From Vanilla planifolia (taxonomy: Eukaryota > Streptophyta > Magnoliopsida > Asparagales > Orchidaceae), in contig JAIUJO010000144.1 of NCBI GenBank assembly GCA_023846275.1, positions 834,450 to 898,449 of the forward strand: a stretch of 64,000 nucleotides of DNA, in the 5' to 3' direction. The translations under genes and the position numbers were made by a program. The notes under the pieces were generated by a model. That model had not been told where the DNA came from. It saw only the letters and a list, made by a program, of their open reading frames with translations, and did not search any database. The number at the start of each line of letters is the position of its first letter. Positions within the stretch are counted from its first letter, which is position 1. Of the stretch, positions 25,201 to 39,589 are shown one piece after another.

Positions 25201-26947
25201 CCTTTTTGTTCACACATTCAAAAAGACACTTCCTCAGATTTTCTATAAAAGAAGGGCCATGAGGCTAACGTGCATGAGATATACCCAATAAGGGAGAAGA
25301 GCATACTTACAAGAGAATGCCCCCATAAACATGTTGGAAGTGTCACATTGCTCACAAAAAACTTGAAAAATTATGTCACATCACTATCACTTCAATGTTT
25401 GTTTGTGAAGTTCTTTTGTAACAAGCATCAAAATGCATCTTTTAATGATCTTTATAATCATGAATTCTTAAAATAATGCAATTAATCATTATGAATGTTT
25501 AATTTAAAATTTTATTAAATAAAAACTTTTGCTCAAAACTATTCTTTTTCATTGTTTATTGTTTAGTCTTGGTCACATATCCTATATACTATTAACTCTT
25601 CATTGCAAATAAACACTTATTTAGCTACACTTCATTAAGTTCCTTTTAGTTTACTCCTTGTAGTTCTTTTCGCTTTTGTACATTGATCTTAAGCAAATGT
25701 GGTCCTTGCATCATTGCTAAGAGTGGTTCAACAAGAGAGTGGATGAATTTTTAAGAAAATAATATATTGGTTACTAACAAAAATACTTAGAAAAAATATT
25801 TTAAAAATTTATAGGAAGCTTAAAAAATATCTAAAATTAATTTTGTGAAAATTTTAATTTTCAATTAAAATATATTAGTTTTTTTTAAAAAATAAATTTT
25901 TAATAAAATAATCAAATAAGATTGTCAATAAAAATTTTAAAGTGCAATTAAGTTTTCTTAAATAGTTTAACCTAAAATAAAACTTAGCTCCACTCCTAGA
26001 AAAAATAAGACATTAAAAATAATCTATATAAGACATTTATAGGAAAATAGGTATGATAAATTGTTAGAATAATTAAATAGAAAAGCATAGGCTAAAAAAG
26101 CCTTATAATGAAGTAAGGTTTGCAGAAAGAGGAAAGGAAAATGACAGTTAAAATCTACATAGAGTAATTCTTATGATTGACAAACGTTGAACATGGCACA
26201 AGTATTTTAATTTAATTATGTAGAAAAAACGAAAATGAGAGCTTTGTTGTTTTTAAGGAGAATCAAGTTCATGTAAAAGGACACAACATATAAAGGAAAT
26301 GATTCGCACTACTTACTGATGACTTTAATAACATTAATTCAAATTTTTCTTTAGAGTGTTGTAACAAATTTGACAATTTAATTTGATCAATAATTACTCA
26401 ATTTATAAACATTTCCTAATTTCTAAAACTATTTAGCAAACTATCCATTTGATATTTTTAATTAACAGATGCTTCTTTAATTTAAAACTTAATGTTATTT
26501 AAATAAAATTTATAAAAACTAGCAAAAATTTCATAAATTATTCATTGCACAAGATGAACATAAACGAATTTTGGAATGTTTGATTTAAAAATTGCACAAA
26601 TGCTTAGTTATCAATAAGTTAGAGTAGTTTAGAGATTTGAATTCATATGAATTGTTAAGACTAAATTATTATTTAATGACTAGAATTAATTTTGTTTATG
26701 GCTTAAATGCAAACCATGTGATCATTTAATGGATCGATTAGATAGTTTGTTTATTATCACTTGAAATGGGTAATTGTGGTAATGATCATTCGATTGTTAA
26801 ATTGCATGATTAGATATCTGACATCACTAACTCATTTTAGAAGTGAGCCATAAGGAAAAATCTTTAAGTTTTAGTCTCGAGTGGAGTATCTGCTCCTATT
26901 GTTTCTCTTTATAAGACATTTTTTTCACTATAGTACATTAAATTATA

Positions 26948-26950
<3 letters not shown>
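25200..26950. other. AT-rich DNA, gene not recognised
   Basis: This stretch should hold the upstream part of the gypsy pol if that element were complete. The bases up to about 25,470 are less AT-rich and may be RT-end sequence, but no motif is secure. From 25,500 to 26,950 nothing is recognisable. Confidence 0.35.

Positions 26951-26990
<40 letters not shown>
26951..26990. repeat. (AT)20 microsatellite
   Basis: This is an uninterrupted run of AT dinucleotides, preceded by 'atatgc' and followed by 'acacacatc'. Confidence 0.98.
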
Positions 26991-26998
<8 letters not shown>

Positions 26999-27935
26999 CT
27001 ACGGTTTGTGCAACCAAGTTTATTCAAGACTTAGTAATTGTACCTCCACTAACTTGACTAATTGATTTATGAATGTGAGGAATAATGCCTTCATTCAAGA
27101 TACTGCCATCTATGCTCAAAAGTGATGTGTCAATCCAATTATGGAAGTGAACGGGTTTGATATTAATGCTCTGTGCTTAAAAATTGTTACATAGTTAAGT
27201 TATAAATTTAACTAATTATTATGGAAAAAAAATAACAAAAGTTAAGAAAAAGATTCTTATGATGATCATGGTATGATTATTAATGATATTAACAACTAAA
27301 GTATTTTTTAAGTTGAATAAATTAAATTTCAATTTAATTTTTATAGTTTGCATAGATTAAATAAATAAAGTAAACATTTTAAACAAAAAAATTTGAAAGC
27401 ACCTAAAATTTATTTCAAAATATATCTCTTAGTATCTTTCATGCCAACTAAGATGACATTCATTAGACTTGATGTTTACTGATATTTATTTAACATCTTC
27501 CATGAACAAGCACATTAACTACCTAAAATTTAAGAATTCACTCAACAAAACTCATTAAGGATAATTTAGCTTTTTGTGATAAAAAAAAACACCTTGGCTA
27601 GGGGCCAGCATTACAAAATCATGCCTACAAAAGCTCTTGTTGCCTCTTTGAAGGTCCTTTTCATCACTTATCTCGACAAAATATATCCAAGCTTTATGGT
27701 TTTGTTAAAACCTCACATGTCTGGGTATTTAAAATAAAAATATCTTTGATCCTTGATGTGATCTTTAAGATAAGAAAATTCATCAATTCATAATATAGGA
27801 AAAGCAAACCTTTAAAAGTAAAATAAAATACCATTTTATATATTGAATGTGTCATATAACAACTTTTCTTAATAAAAAAGATTCAATTATACACACGCAC
27901 ATACACACATAAACATACATAAATAGAAACATAGA

Positions 27936-27936
<1 letters not shown>
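26991..27936. other. AT-rich DNA, nothing recognised
   Basis: No open frame or repeat can be assigned. A slightly less AT-rich stretch at about 27,590-27,700 does not match any family I recognise. Confidence 0.4.

Positions 27937-28012
<76 letters not shown>
27937..28012. repeat. Compound (AC)n-(AT)n microsatellite
   Basis: About 20 AC units (27,939-27,978) pass directly into AT units (to 27,999). After one 'ac' interruption a further short AT run follows (28,001-28,010). Confidence 0.97.
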
Positions 28013-31000
28013 TATATGTATATATCATTTTTCCTTTTCCTAACTCTCAAATCATCTTACAGTACAAACCTAATTTTTTTAAAAACAAATCATGTGTAAC
28101 AAAATTCTAATGTGTCACTCAAACATATTATACCTATAGGTTTCATGCAAAATATTTTCATGCTAGGAATCTAATTAGTTTCCTCGCCCACATGACCAAA
28201 ATATGAATAAAATATACAAAATTAGTAAAACGATTAGATTCTAATCGAAACTAAGGAAATACCATTAATAACTACCAAGGCCTGATGAAAATACAACTAG
28301 TAAGCACCAAGACTGATAAGGTAATCTAATATTTTCTTGTATCCAAAGAAATATAATTAATGAAAAATAAGTATCAAAATATATTAATATTGTTGATGAA
28401 ATAAATAAAATGAATTATCGAGCAACTTCACTAAATCTAATAATCTCTATCTCCACTCCTACTCAAAATTTAACTACTTTATCTTGCTATATTAGGGAAA
28501 GCTAGGTGGGTCAATAGGGAATCTTTGAGGTATGCTATAAAACTGTTATGCACTAATAAGAAATATGAATGTAATAATGCAATAAATCTTATGAATGAAT
28601 GACATCAATTTCTAACTGTTAAAATGATAACATCACTTACAAGTAATTCAATATATATTTCCTTACATTGTGGCTAACCAAAGGTTTAGCATCCGCTCAA
28701 TAATATAATACAATTTCTTATACATATGAATCATGATAGGTCCTGTTGCTTTTTCAAGTAATGTAATCTAGCATTTCACATGGTAATGATAATCATATGG
28801 CTATCCATATAGAATTCTAAGAGTCTTTAAGAACCGCAAGTTGTCCTTAATATATGCAAGCATACCATAAGATTTTCTATGGGACTATATGTGTAAATCT
28901 TTCAATCTATGACTATTGATACAATGACTTCCTAAAACTTTGAGAGGGTCTTACCATCAAATGTGGCACTCCAACTCTAGGCTTAATAATTCACATTTAA
29001 CTAACGACAAGCTCATAGAGTAAGGTAGCTAACATGTCTATCTCATATGAGTATTGATAATTTAAAGTTTACCATCACTCAATGCCTTAGGATTTTCACA
29101 AAATCCTAATTCAATTATCTAAAATTTTTTAGTCTATTTTTCTTATATTTAATCTTTCTCACATTTTATGTTAGACCTTTGATATGTAGGCTAAACATAG
29201 TGTTCATAATGCTTAGCTTTTACCCTTACATTCTATATTGAACTTATTTCTAGTACAACTAACTCTCAATTTACTCAAGTATCACTAGTAACCCTTATGA
29301 TTCCAAGACAATTCATAGTCATCATAACAATGATAAGGCCTCCCCTAAGCATCCACACATTGCTCATATCACAATCAAGAGTGTCATCCTGTGACTTAAG
29401 GGCCTAAATAGAATTACTTATGGTTAACCTTTTCAACTTAAGCTCTAGCCAACATCTCTATCATATTACTTACATGGCCAAACATTCCACAACCCTACGT
29501 CTTATTCCAAGCTCTTCCACCCTCTTACAATGTCTTAGCTGAGAGGCTAGCTAATAAAAGCTTAATTTACAACATTTATAAAGGTTTAATAATGGTATTT
29601 CATGAGCTTCTTGTAGTAGCCTTTTTTATATCTTCCCTTTCCATTAACTTTTTAATGCCTTTGAGTGCAATTCCAAGGATATGCTTACCTTCTATACTCA
29701 TATCAAAGCACCTTAAATTTAAAATTTAACTATGCTAAGGTTTATAAATTATCAATAAAACCTTTATAATAATTTCTAACCTTAAGTTTAATAGTTTTAA
29801 CCATAACCAAACTCTTTCTTTGCTAACTACATCCCCATTAAACTTAGCTTTCTTCTAAGGCCTTAAAATGAGCCCTCTAATGTTATCTAAATAGTAATAA
29901 TGAACTACATATATATTAGAAGCTATTTATTTCTCTAGAGGGTTGATCTAATACCTTCAATAACTTAGCCAAGCTAATGGTTCCATGCATCACAAGAAGC
30001 CCTTAAACAAAGGAATAATTGACTACAACATTATTTAGAGTATTTTATTTATTTTCAAGTTCCTTCAAATTGTTTATTACTTAATCTATGGTATAAGCTA
30101 TATCATATTACATTTCATACATTATTTATCCATGGTTTTAGAAGTAAAGTACCCTTTTATACCATGTTATATTATCAACTAAACTTTTGAGTAATTTCAA
30201 ACATAATCGTAGAGCCCTAAATTGAAAATATATTTCAAACAATAAGTTTATACTAAAAATATATAATAAAGTCTCAATTTTATACATTTCTTTGTTTATC
30301 ATGGCATCAAACTCTTTGTCTACTCATACAATAATCAAGAAGTAAATATTACATTCAATCTACATTAACAAATATCAATTCTACTTAGAAAGAAGAAGAA
30401 TTATCCTAAGGATCCTAACTCTTAGCAATATATAATAGATGGATAAGGCTATTATGTCTTGCTTATAAAGGTTGTATTCAATTAAATTTTTTCCTTCATG
30501 ATTTTCCATTTTTTTTATTAATCATCATCATAATCTAAGCTTAATGCATAAATGCTTGAACAACCAACATAGATAACCAACAAGGCATGAAATTGAGCAT
30601 GATTTTCACTTAATTTATATGATGGTGTCTATCCTAGGAAAGTGTTTCGTACCAAAAAATTGTTTTTCTAAAATTGTGTTTCATATATATATCTATAACC
30701 AATGCCAAACATGTAATATGCGATCATGTACTCTGCTTTACATTAATAACAAAAAATGTAGTATGCAATTTTTATAGTTCTACTAAAAAAACTGCATGAG
30801 AAAGAGTGAAAATTGAGCCATTCATTTATTAAAAGAAATCTCCCTTAGTCATGGGTAGAAGGAATTTCCTACTTAAACAAGTTTCATTAAAAAGAATGAC
30901 TAATTATTGTTGCTATTAATTTCAAAGATTTCATAGACATTTTCACAAAAAATCCCTTTTCATCTTAGCTTATATCTTAGCCAAATTTATTATATGAACT

Positions 31001-31700
31001 CAAGTGTTATTCTATGTTGAAAAGTCATGTAAAGGACTTCTCTTATCTAGGATCTTTCCTTGCTTGAAAGCATTAATCCTCCTCCCTCATTGCTTGTCTC
31101 ACCTTTTTTTGGTATCCTCTATGTTGTCCCCTCCCAATTCCCCTTTTGTGGTTAAGTTTTCTTAAATTATAGGCACGTCGTAATGGCTTATATAGCCTCG
31201 ACCACACCACTTCAAACAAAGAATTTACTTTAAGATAAACTAGTTTTTCTTTGGAGAGTGACCTTCAACTCAAAATTTTAAATTATCCATTTTCTAATTA
31301 CACTAATTTTTGGGTTCTATATAGAGCTCCATATATTTAATATCTAAGTAAGATATGGTAATAGATTCTTTTTTATCTTATGTTCATCTTTTTCTATGAT
31401 ATTTCTAAATGCATCATATATAGAGGTTTTTTTAATCTTCTTATTTTTTAGCCACCAACCCATACTATTTAAGAATCTTTTCCATATGTTATCAAGCATT
31501 CCTGGTAAGATAGAAATAAGTATAAGAGAAAAAGTTAAACATATAAGCTCATCTTAAAGCATTATCCCAAGTTACGTTTCATGTGGTATAACTCAAGCGT
31601 TATAATTCCACAATGCTTCCAATTTCTTAAGTTCAATTTTCAAAATTAAACATTCAATTTTTCCATGTCAAACAAGACCAATAAAGAGCTATAATTTCTA
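28013..31700 (-). other. LTR-like non-coding stretch, possibly a gypsy LTR
   Basis: The block is non-coding and less AT-rich than the DNA on its right. On the minus strand a TATA-like motif (GGCTATATAAGCC, complement of about 31,185-31,197) is followed by purine-rich sequence ('ggggaattgggaggggac' at about 31,120-31,140). This could be the promoter of a minus-strand LTR belonging with the gypsy pol at 23,100-25,200. I could not find a matching second LTR, a primer-binding site or TG...CA ends, so the call is weak. Confidence 0.25.
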
Positions 31701-34700
31701 TAGCAACATATCAATTGCAATGTTTTCATCAAAACAAGGACAATAAATGCACTTCCTAAATACCAATTAAGTCTAATAAAGATAGTTGGGAATCACATTT
31801 ATATTCTTTGTTGTTTCACTTATAATTGAGGCTTTAAGATTTCCATAGTTATAAATATACCTCTAAATTATATTTTAACACCAATTTTCTTTCCAAATTG
31901 TGCATTCATGAATAAAATATTGTTAGTGTTATTACTCCTCACCAATATTTTGATAATATATTTCTGCATTTGCTTTAAGATAATAAAATAACAAATTTTT
32001 AACTAAAAAAGTTAAAAAATATGTTGGCACTAATTGATAAATAGATCAATAAGATATTTATTAATTCTTTTGTAAGATGGAAAATCATAACAAGTAGATT
32101 TCAACACATTAGATGTAGAAATTGTAGCATTAGTTAAGATTTATTATATGATATATATTGTTGACTAAAATATTTAATAAAGAATTTGAGCATGAACCTA
32201 AAACTTTAAAATGCTTAAGATGAATCTATTAAGTTCCTCTTTTAAACATTATTATATAATAATTTGAGAGATAATAAGGGTGAAAGATGTTATAGTACTT
32301 CCGAGGCACATTTTTTGAAATACATTTATAGAAAAAAGTGCAAGATAAATTGTAATAAAATAGAATACAATTTATTGTAAACTTTAAATTTAGTTACTAA
32401 TTGTAGAAAATAAATAAAATAGCTGGTTAATTGATACAAAAAATTAAAAAATGTATTGTCATAGTAAATGAAATAAAAGTTATGATGCCAACCAAACTAA
32501 CAATAATTGTTAAGATAATTATTTAATTCATACAATTTAAGCTTAACATGAAGAATTTATTAAAATAGGATAACAAATGATATCAACTCATAAGATGACT
32601 AGACTTTTAAATTTTAAGTTTATAAGATGTAACATAATTTTTTTCATGCTTACAAAAGAACGGACATTTGTTGTCCAAAAGCTTATACTCATATTTACTG
32701 GATTTAATAATGTAAGTCAATTAATCGAACTAATGAATGATCCTTCTAAACACATTTTTTAACTCAAATATTATAAGGATTTCAAACTCTAATTTAAAGC
32801 ATAGAAATATTTAAATGAAAAATCATATAAATTTAAAATTTTTTGTGCTTATGATCTAATTCTTATTAGAAAAATTTAGTAAAATGTAATCACATAGATT
32901 TATAAGAACACCATAAATTCCACTTCATTCAATAATTTGAATTATACATATGGAAGTAATGTCTCTAAATTTATTATTAGAAATTTTATGATAAGGATTT
33001 TTTAGTAATAATTTTTATTATTTTGTATATTTTTTATATTTATATAGTAAATTAAATCTTTTAAAAAAATATATAAAAAAGTAAGATTGCTTGTAAATGA
33101 AAAATTGAAAATTGCTTTAGTTTAAATAAAACTACACAACTAAGAAAAACATTACTATAAAACATTGTTTAAAACTTTAAAAATTGTCATATTCTGCATG
33201 AAATGGTTCTTTGATAGAACAAATATGTGCTACTTAAGAAATGTATCTTTGAATTATGGCAATCGTAAATATAAGTTTTTAAAAATGATAAACAAAAAGA
33301 GATAGAATATAAAATCATTTTATAATATGAAATATCCTCTTCATTTAAAAATGGTTTAAATATACCAAAAAAGTAAAGTTATTTAGTCTAATAAATATTT
33401 AAAATATTTAAATCAAAGTTTACAAAGTTTTATATATTTTATTTAAATATGTAATCATGAAAATTAACTTGAGTCAAAACAAGTCTTGAATTTCACGAAT
33501 GATAAGAGACAATAAAAAATTAATAAAATTACAAACATGCATGTAATTTCTAATTGTAAAAACATTTCTATAACAAATCTTTAAAAGAGTGCAAAAAAAA
33601 ATTTTGAAAGCAAAAAATTAAAATCTTTATAAATACATGCAATTGAGAGCTTTGTTGGTGACGTGAGAACAAAAATTAATTTCATAAAAATAATAAAAAG
33701 AAATTATGATTAAAAATTTTCAAAATAATTTTTTTAAACATTTTTAAATTTAATTACACGACTATTTTTTAAAACAATATTACAATGTTTTTTAATAAAT
33801 TTAAAATAGCAATTATACTAAAATAGTAAGAATCGTTAAACCTTTCCTTGTAAAACATTAATAAAAAAATAATATTCATAAGTAAAACTTAGTATCTTTG
33901 TTCCTATATATTTATAATTGTATAAAAAAAAACTTATCTTCATGAAATGATTTTTAAATGTTTTAAATTAATGCATCACGAAGGAGTTTTTCTATTTATA
34001 CTTTTTTTATGCATAGCATCATAATAATTAATTGAAAGAATAACGTGCAATACAAATAAAAACATATATTATATTGCCAAAAAGATGGTCCAATATAGTT
34101 TTATAGATTAAAGTAGGAATGAATTGACTTTTGTGACAGTATGATGTATAAAAAGTTAGACATCACTTGGCTTCTACAAATAAATTTAGTTTCCCATTCG
34201 ATGAAAATAGTCTTGCTACTAAGAAAATTTAGAAAATTAAGGAACACTTTCTATAACATTTAATTAGAAGATACTAACAAAGAACTTTTGGAGTCTAACT
34301 ACTTATTAATGAAATACCAATTTGCAAATCACATGACTAAGTGTTCAATGGATAAAATATCTGATTACAAAAAAAAAAACTTTAGTAGCATTCTACATGG
34401 GATTATTTTAGATTAAAATAAAAAAATCTTAAATTTTGATTACATTTATGGAGCACCAACTTTCCTTTCAAGATTTTACGGTTGACATTAATGATATTGA
34501 ATAACTTGTACCATTATAAACATATAAAAAATGTTAGGCAGATGAAAATGTGATAACTTTTAAAATATTTTGATATATTTACACAATACATTGTAAAGTT
34601 GCACAATAATGTAAGCAAAAAAAAACCTTATTGCTTTAAGGAAAAAATTCTAAGATTATTAACATATAAAAATAATTATGATAATTGAATACTTAATTTA

Positions 34701-36500
34701 TGAAAAACTATCTATAATTTATTTAATAAAATTATCATACTTATGAAAAGTGAATCAAATTTTAAAATTAAAAAACTTAATTAAAATATAACAAAATTTT
34801 TAAAATTAAAGCATAAAAGCAATAAATAAATAGTATATGCACGCAACAAATGGGTCCAATCACCTCGTTTGTAATGAAGCTTACGGTCATTTTAAAGAAG
34901 GGTCATGACCTTTAAATTCCTTTCCACATTGATTTTTTTATCACTAAGGGTTTGGATAAGGGAGGTGTAGGCATTACTTGGTCAAGAATAAAAATAGTTA
35001 TTTAGATTTGATCGCTGTTTTTCATAATTTTGAGTTATTGTGTTGACCTTTTAATAGTTTTTTTCTAATTAATTTTTCTTTCATTATATGATAGAATGTT
35101 TTTTAATTTATGGCTTTATTAAAAAGTTAATTTTTTTTTAATTTTAAAGTATTCATTACTATTACATCACAAAATATTATTTATTTTTTGTTGAATCTAT
35201 TCCTGCATGGATAAGATATTACCAAATTATTTTAAGGACATAGATATTCTATAACATTAACTATTTTGTTTTTTAAATTGCTTAATAATTTTTAACTATA
35301 TTATTTTAATGGCTATGTTTTTGGTTCTAGATTTCTAAGATTTTTTTAAAATCAAAAGTACTTTATTATCTTATTTGATCTGTACATTAATTTATTTTTG
35401 GATAACTTCTAAAAAATAAATTTCATTTTTTAATAATTTTTTTTGTTATTTTATTAATATCTTAATTTCATAGATTTCTTTTTTATATTTTATTATAAAT
35501 TTTTCTTTAAAACTACTTGACAATATTATTTTTTTTTAAGATTTTATAGTTATCATTTAATTTCAAAATATGCTTGAGAAAAATGAAAAAAATAAAAAAA
35601 AAGAGAATGTAAGATATTATAACTCTTATAAGATGGAACACATACATTATGTAGATAATAAAAATAAGAGTAGAAAGTTAGTTCACGTAAATAGAATACA
35701 TTCAAAAAATGTAAAATGATTTCAAGTTAACTAAAACTTTAAATTATATGAAAAATAATTAAAACATTTCCCAAAAAATTCAATATTTATAAGAAAATAA
35801 CTAGTCAATAAAGTGCATTTAGTATCTTTAAGATTTATTGTAAAATAACTCTAAATGATCATGAAGATTGAAAATTAAAAAGTATAAAAAATAGAATATA
35901 ATTTGAATATGTGAAAAAATAAAATAAAATTTAAATTGACTAGAAAAATTAAAATACATTTAATTATAAGTTCCTAAAATATAAATTATTAATGCAATAA
36001 AAAAATTTTGAAAGATCAATAGAAAATGCATTATATATTTATAGAGTTCTTTTAGTGACACATTGATAAAACTGTTTTTGTGGAAATGTAACACTTTTTT
36101 AAAATTTAATTATAATTGAAACCATATTTGATATTGCTAATATTTTAACTAAAACTTACAATAATAATTTAAACTTAATAAATGAACTAAAATGCATAGA
36201 TGGTCAACAAGTGTACAAATTCTAAAAGTACAAACATAGTAACAAAAACTTGTGAAGTCAAAGTTTGTAACAAGTTAATATATAAAAAATATTTTCGAAA
36301 ACATAAAATTGTCAAAACCAATACTTCAAGCACAAATAAATATTTATAGCAAAAAAATTATTAAGTAGGTGATAAACTTTTTAAACTATTAAAAGATATG
36401 ATTGTAAATTTTAAAGCAAAAATCTATCATTAACTAAAAATTAATAAAATGTAAAGCAATCATCATGTTAATGACTTATTAGAACTTTTAATTATTTTTC
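31700..36500. other. Very AT-rich DNA without recognisable feature
   Basis: This is a long low-complexity AT stretch with many A and T runs. The few open frames are short and of biased composition. No repeat partner within the window was noticed. Confidence 0.5.
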
Positions 36501-38580
36501 TACTTGAATTGTGAAATTATTTAAACAGAAAATTATTGAAAGTGGTGAAAGACTATTAAAAATGTATCAATTAATTTTCTAAGAATGCAAAATATTGGAA
36601 AACCTTTCACCCAAAGAATGTACATAATTACAATAAAAAATGATAATAATAACTTAATAATAATCTTTAATATAAAAATAATGTGTTGATAATAATTCTT
36701 ATTTGTGATACAATGTCATAAAATATTCATGTTGAAATTTATTTTAAAAAGACAAAAAATTTCAATGTAAAGAGAGCAAAAATTATTCTATCAAACTTAG
36801 AATTAGTCAATGATTTTAACATTTCAATAAAAGATGCCTTAATTATTATTAGAGAAAACATTTTACCAAAAAGCTATTATAATATCTTTAAATTTAGAAT
36901 TTACTAAATCATTTACATAATTAACTAACTAAAAATAAAACCTATTGAAGGAATACAAATTAGTTCATATCATGTTATTTTGAGAATCTTCAAAACATTG
37001 TCTATTGAATAGGAATAAAAACTATTCATACAAAACAAAAAAAGTATTATCGTTTATCCAAAATGAAATATTGTAACCCGAGAAAAAAATTAAAAAATTA
37101 TGTTGATGAAAATTTTTGACTTTGAGATACAAAGGGGGTTAAATTGGACAAAATATTCAACAACAAAAAATTTAAAAATTTCTTTTTTAAACTTCTTACA
37201 AAATTTAATGTCAATGTTTCTTATTTTCAAATGTTACGTATGAATTCCTGATTTGTTAGTGAATTTTTTTAGTTACGAATAATGCAATAAGAGAGTATCA
37301 TAACTTCAAAATTTTTTAGTGGTTCAATTTCACCTAGCATATATTCACCCCAAAGTACTTGTTGAGAAATATTAAGAAAATTGTACACCTTCATTATAAC
37401 ATGCCATATGAATCAAGACGATTAATCAATTCAATGTAATGATAATATAATATGATATTCTTTTATAGCCAATGCATTCAGATCGAAAGAATGTTAGCAT
37501 ACAATATTAATTCAATTATTTTCTTAAGGGAAGTAAAAGTGAGTTGATCATGGAATCCAATAAAAAATTACCATAACATACAAATATCTTTGTTTCATAA
37601 AAGTCCATCAAAATGAGATGATGGTATAATATAAAATAATATTTGGATATTCTACTATTTTGAATATTTAAAATAATTAGGCTAAGAAAATCACTAATAT
37701 ACAATTTATAATGTTTGTTATAACATTTCATATTACGTGGTAGTGATATAAAATACTTTCAAAATTTTAATTGTTGTGTGAGTGACTTTATTATAATGTA
37801 TAAATTAACTATATTATATGATTCCATTGAGTTTTCTTTATAATTATTTTCCAAATTTACTGCTCCTAAATTAAATAGTTTGATAATGTTGATTAAATCT
37901 TAGTAAATATTTATATCACCAAATTTCACTAGATCTCCTTAATGGCCAAGATGAAATAATTAGGACCTCCCATTGTCTCTTTTCTCCAACATCTAATCAT
38001 ATTGTACAAAACATGATCATGTCGTACATTTATCATGAAAAATTTTTCTTTTCAAATTTAAAAAATCATGCATAAATGTAATGCAGTTTAATTGGGTAAC
38101 AAGTTTCATTAATTTGCAATGGCGAAATCCCTTACCTAAAAGTAACAATTAGTTGCTTGAGCACGTAGAATTATTTTCCATTCTTATTCTACACATGGTT
38201 ACATCCTCATATTTGATCAATTGTCTTGTTCTTCTAGTATTAATCATCTTCCAACGCAATTCACCTATCATATCAATGAGCAAATCTTGATCAACAATTA
38301 TTATTCTACTTAATTTATTGTTATCGTCAAAATATTTTAGAGTATTACTCACGACACTAATAAACTCTTCATTTTTGTGTGATAACTTAGCATCTAAGTT
38401 TAAGATAAAGAAATTAAATGTCATCTAAGAAAACATTTTCTTGATATTATCAAGTGAAATAAGATTTGCAAGTAATAAAACCATATGGATGAGGTTTCCT
38501 TCTCTGAGTGAATTGCTTTCAAAACCAAGCCCAATTTCTGCCTTTTTGTCATTATAAAAATATCTTCTAATGCTATGTAG
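36500..38580. repeat. Dispersed repeat blocks R and B, second locus
   Basis: About 36,500-36,750 resembles block R ('aacttaataataatc', 'gttgataataattctta'). From about 36,890 it switches to block B, collinear with 5,100-6,750. Block A (about 3 kb at the first locus) is absent between them, so this copy carries a large internal deletion relative to 1,590-6,750, or the other copy carries an insertion. Confidence 0.55.
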
Positions 38581-39540
38581 TAAATCTTAACCAAGTAGCT
38601 TTATTAAGATGTCAATTATTTGTATGTTGTTCAACACAAATTAATTGTCTACCATATTTCATCGAATATGGTCTCGCATAAGATGATGCCTAATATGAAT
38701 TTGTTTGGGCTCATAATGCTACATAGGAATTTTAGTTAGGCAAATGACACTCAAATTGTAATATTTTGTGGGGAGATTTTACAAATGTAATCCCATATCA
38801 TGTAATCGTGTTTTCATCCCAAAAGTTTGTACTAGAAACCCTCACAGTACTATATATTATGCTTCATTTGTTGCAAATGCAGTTATTCCATACTTTTGTA
38901 ATAGATCATTAGTTTAAGAGGTGTCCAAAAAGTGATTAAATTTCTTCAATGCTATTGAAATGCATTATAGAACAAACATAATCTTTGTAGATATTTCCCA
39001 TTAAATTATGACAACTAAAATTTGGGAAACCAAAAAACTAAACCTTTCTGTCAATCAAGTATTAAAAGGTTTTTTTTATTTCTTCTAGATGGAAGTCCTT
39101 GGTGCTTGATTGAAAATGATAAAAAATTCTCATGCTAAAAACCATGGCAAGTCACCTTATAGTCAATAATAGAACATATCATCCATTGGTATACCTTGAA
39201 ATCTATTTGTTCTTCTTTCTCCTTTTTATTTAAACAATGGTTGGCACTTGCAAGTAGAAGTCGATTTGAGATTGTTAAGATCTATCATTTTTAACATCTC
39301 ATTTATATACTTTATTTAGCATACAATGATACCTTTATCAATCTATCTAAGATTCATTTCTTGAACATAAGTAACCTCACCCATTATGTTCATCTCAAAT
39401 CTTGAACAAATAAGCTTAATAAATAATTCATAAAAGTTAAAGTTAGTTGATCCAAATAAGATATCATTCACATAATCTTGGCCTAGAAGACGTTCATAAG
39501 TGTAGTTCTTGATGAAAGGTCTCTTCGACATTCTGATCCT
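38580..39540 (-). pseudogene. Degenerate Ty1/copia RT/RNase H remnant, second copy
   Basis: The minus-strand open frame 39,343-39,531 contains 'YVNDILFGSTN', with the box itself at 39,463-39,474, followed by 'FEMNIMGEVTY'. These are the copia RT catalytic box (normally YVDD or FVDD, here with the first Asp changed to Asn) and the region just after it. Further down, 'ATNEA' followed by a stop and 'YI' (about 38,851-38,880) is the RNase H TTEAEY box. The copy is collinear with 6,750-7,555 but reaches farther into RT. Homology to copia ends near 39,540. Confidence 0.85.
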
Positions 39541-39589
39541 AAAATAATTTTTTAGTAGAATTATATTATGTTTATCATGCTAGGATCTT

